Below are positions 58,391-59,320 of a DNA stretch of 59,320 nucleotides, in pieces. Positions within the stretch are counted from its first letter, which is position 1. The number at the start of each line of letters is the position of its first letter. The translations under genes and the position numbers were made by a program. The notes under the pieces were generated by a model. That model was not told the DNA's origin. It was given only the letters and a program-made list of their open reading frames with translations, and made no database searches. The DNA comes from Pseudomonadota bacterium (GTDB taxonomy: Bacteria > Pseudomonadota > Gammaproteobacteria > Berkiellales > Berkiellaceae). The DNA is taken from positions 1 through 59,320 of the forward strand of contig JAFECS010000014.1 of assembly GCA_018241965.1 (NCBI GenBank), given 5' to 3'.

Positions 58391-59320
58391 CTATTTGCCC
58401 TCCACCATAACTAAGCTTCCTGCAATTTCATTTTTTTTGCTTGTTTGCCACAAAGCTTCACGTGCAGTACTCTCCTCCCGTGTGATCCCTCTAGGGCATT
58501 CCCATTGACCTTTTTGCAAAATTTTACAAGCAATATGGTACCGTTTCAGTTGAATCACCGGTTTATCTGTCAAGCATCCGGCCTTCGTGACGTAAAATAA
58601 GACCTCTTTCATTATCGAGCTTAAGGTTTTGTTGGCTGCATCCCCTTTAATTTTTTTGCGTTGATGCAGAAGTGGGATCACGTGGATAATTTTGTCCTTG
58701 ACTTTTTCCTCAATCAAAAACTGCAAACCTTCGAATTCAAAGTCAATAAACTTTGATTTCTCTAATGGCTGCGCAGATATTGCTGGCTTCTCATTTCGTT
58801 GATTTTCTTCAATTTCAATGCACTTCTGCTTCGCATTAATTCGAGCGTGAATGATATGCATTTGCTCAGCAGTGAAATGTCCATTGATTCGTCGAACTCT
58901 CTCAGCAAGAGAAAAATTCTGAAATTCTTTTTGTAAGCTTTCAAATTCACAAACCAATGCGTCAGCATCATTCACAATTGCTTGCTGAGCCTGCGGTTGA
59001 TTATGAATATTATGTTTATTATTTATATTATTATTTATTAATAGGATCGGATTTTTATCCGGGGGGGTACCGGATTTTTTTCCGGGGGGTGCCGGATTTT
59101 TATCCGGAGGGGTATCGGATTTTTTTCCGAACCCACGATTAGGCGCATTCGTTATCGCCTCAAGCCCTTCATCCGGTAACGTGATGGCATAGGTTGTAAT
59201 TTGTAACTCAGCATCAAACTGTGCCTGTAGAAAGCCAAACTGTTTAAGCCTCTTCACTGCCCTGTAGGCAGTATCTTGCTTAATCCCTATCATCATCGCT
59301 ATTTGCTGATGTGTTATTGC
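58391..59320 (-). CDS. wHTH protein with repeat-encoded Pro/Lys linker (5' end beyond window)
   Basis: The frame is open from the window edge (AITHQQIAMMIGIKQDTAYR) to the stop at 58391, so the start lies outside; the ATG at 59296 is inside the HTH and is not the start. The winged helix continues AVKRLKQFGFLQAQFDAELQ. Then comes a low-complexity linker made of two repeats with K-K-S-(D/G)-T-P-P-D-K-N-P, and a long Asn-rich part. The C-terminal region (FTAEQMHIIHARINAKQK, YHIACKILQKGQWECPRG) is unknown. A wHTH plus disordered linker recalls replisome organisers of mobile elements; a regulator of transfer is also possible. Confidence 0.65.
   Translation of the reverse strand, partial: AITHQQIAMMIGIKQDTAYRAVKRLKQFGFLQAQFDAELQITTYAITLPDEGLEAITNAPNRGFGKKSDTPPDKNPAPPGKKSGTPPDKNPILLINNNINNKHNIHNQPQAQQAIVNDADALVCEFESLQKEFQNFSLAERVRRINGHFTAEQMHIIHARINAKQKCIEIEENQRNEKPAISAQPLEKSKFIDFEFEGLQFLIEEKVKDKIIHVIPLLHQRKKIKGDAANKTLSSIMKEVLFYVTKAGCLTDKPVIQLKRYHIACKILQKGQWECPRGITREESTAREALWQTSKKNEIAGSLVMVEGK
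59044..59135. repeat. Tandem repeat with poly-G and poly-T runs inside a coding region
   Basis: Four blocks of GGATTTTT(A/T)TCCG joined by G-rich spacers follow each other, giving two near-copies of a 45-bp unit. A run of seven G at about 59062-59068 and runs of seven T are prone to slippage. They encode the Pro/Lys linker of the wHTH protein at 58391. Confidence 0.7.

Noticed and set aside
1..59320. tRNA or rRNA genes and tRNA-linked attachment sites
   Set aside because: None was recognised by reading both strands; a covariance search could still find a small RNA that I missed.

Overview
This is an AT-rich stretch of a conjugative plasmid, or of an integrated element built like one, from a gammaproteobacterium. 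The best guess for the host is the Legionellales and relatives that live in amoebae. That guess rests on overall style only: low GC, an F-type transfer apparatus paired with a Ti-type relaxase, NsrR with a quinol NO reductase, and large unknown proteins beside the transfer genes. No rRNA or tRNA gene was seen.

Layout. (1) 1-3358 is a maintenance module. It holds an IncFII-type repA (minus strand, cut by the window edge), a compact leader that looks antisense-controlled, an array of close to 40 degenerate 11/12-bp repeats, and a parA operon behind a long palindrome. (2) 3438-6215 carries a YhcG-type nuclease, a GNAT and a GNAT-Nudix fusion. (3) 6241-11600 is the mobilisation region: coupling protein TraD, two small relaxosome-type proteins, an oriT of the Ti/RSF1010 type, and a relaxase-helicase reading the other way. 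(4) 11607-22234 is an unbroken plus-strand run of about fifteen small-molecule-modifying enzymes: GNATs, three APH-fold kinases, a methyltransferase, a VOC protein, a nucleotidyltransferase, a transglutaminase-like protein and an EreA/ChaN-like protein. Several are frameshifted or damaged. (5) 22303-29719 holds a DnaQ-like exonuclease, a large nuclease-helicase, an IS481-type insertion sequence, and AlkA with a DUF488 protein. (6) 30093-35576 is a nitric-oxide module: truncated haemoglobin, a membrane protein, NsrR, two DUF1971 proteins, single-subunit NO reductase and a DUF488 protein, with visible NsrR-like boxes. (7) 35704-36994 is a GC-richer insert with a DOPA-dioxygenase-like gene and a broken SDR. 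(8) 37158-39217 holds a Shedu (SduA) defence nuclease and a divergent CoiA-like nuclease. (9) 39239-59320 is the minus-strand transfer operon, read from high to low coordinates: wHTH protein, two small HTH proteins, traA, L, E, K, B, V, C, W, U, trbC, traN, an orphan, traF, H, G, and two large unknown proteins.

How it fits together. RepA would start replication under antisense and leader-peptide control, and ParA with its partner would segregate the plasmid, probably on the 11/12-bp repeats. The relaxase and its small partners would nick oriT; TraD would deliver the strand to the F-type channel. A near-identical palindrome sits about 65-70 bp upstream of both the mobilisation operon and the pilin end of the transfer operon, which suggests one regulator couples the two. 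The cargo offers defence nucleases, NO detoxification and a bank of possible drug- or metabolite-modifying enzymes.

All assignments come from reading the sequence. No database search was run.
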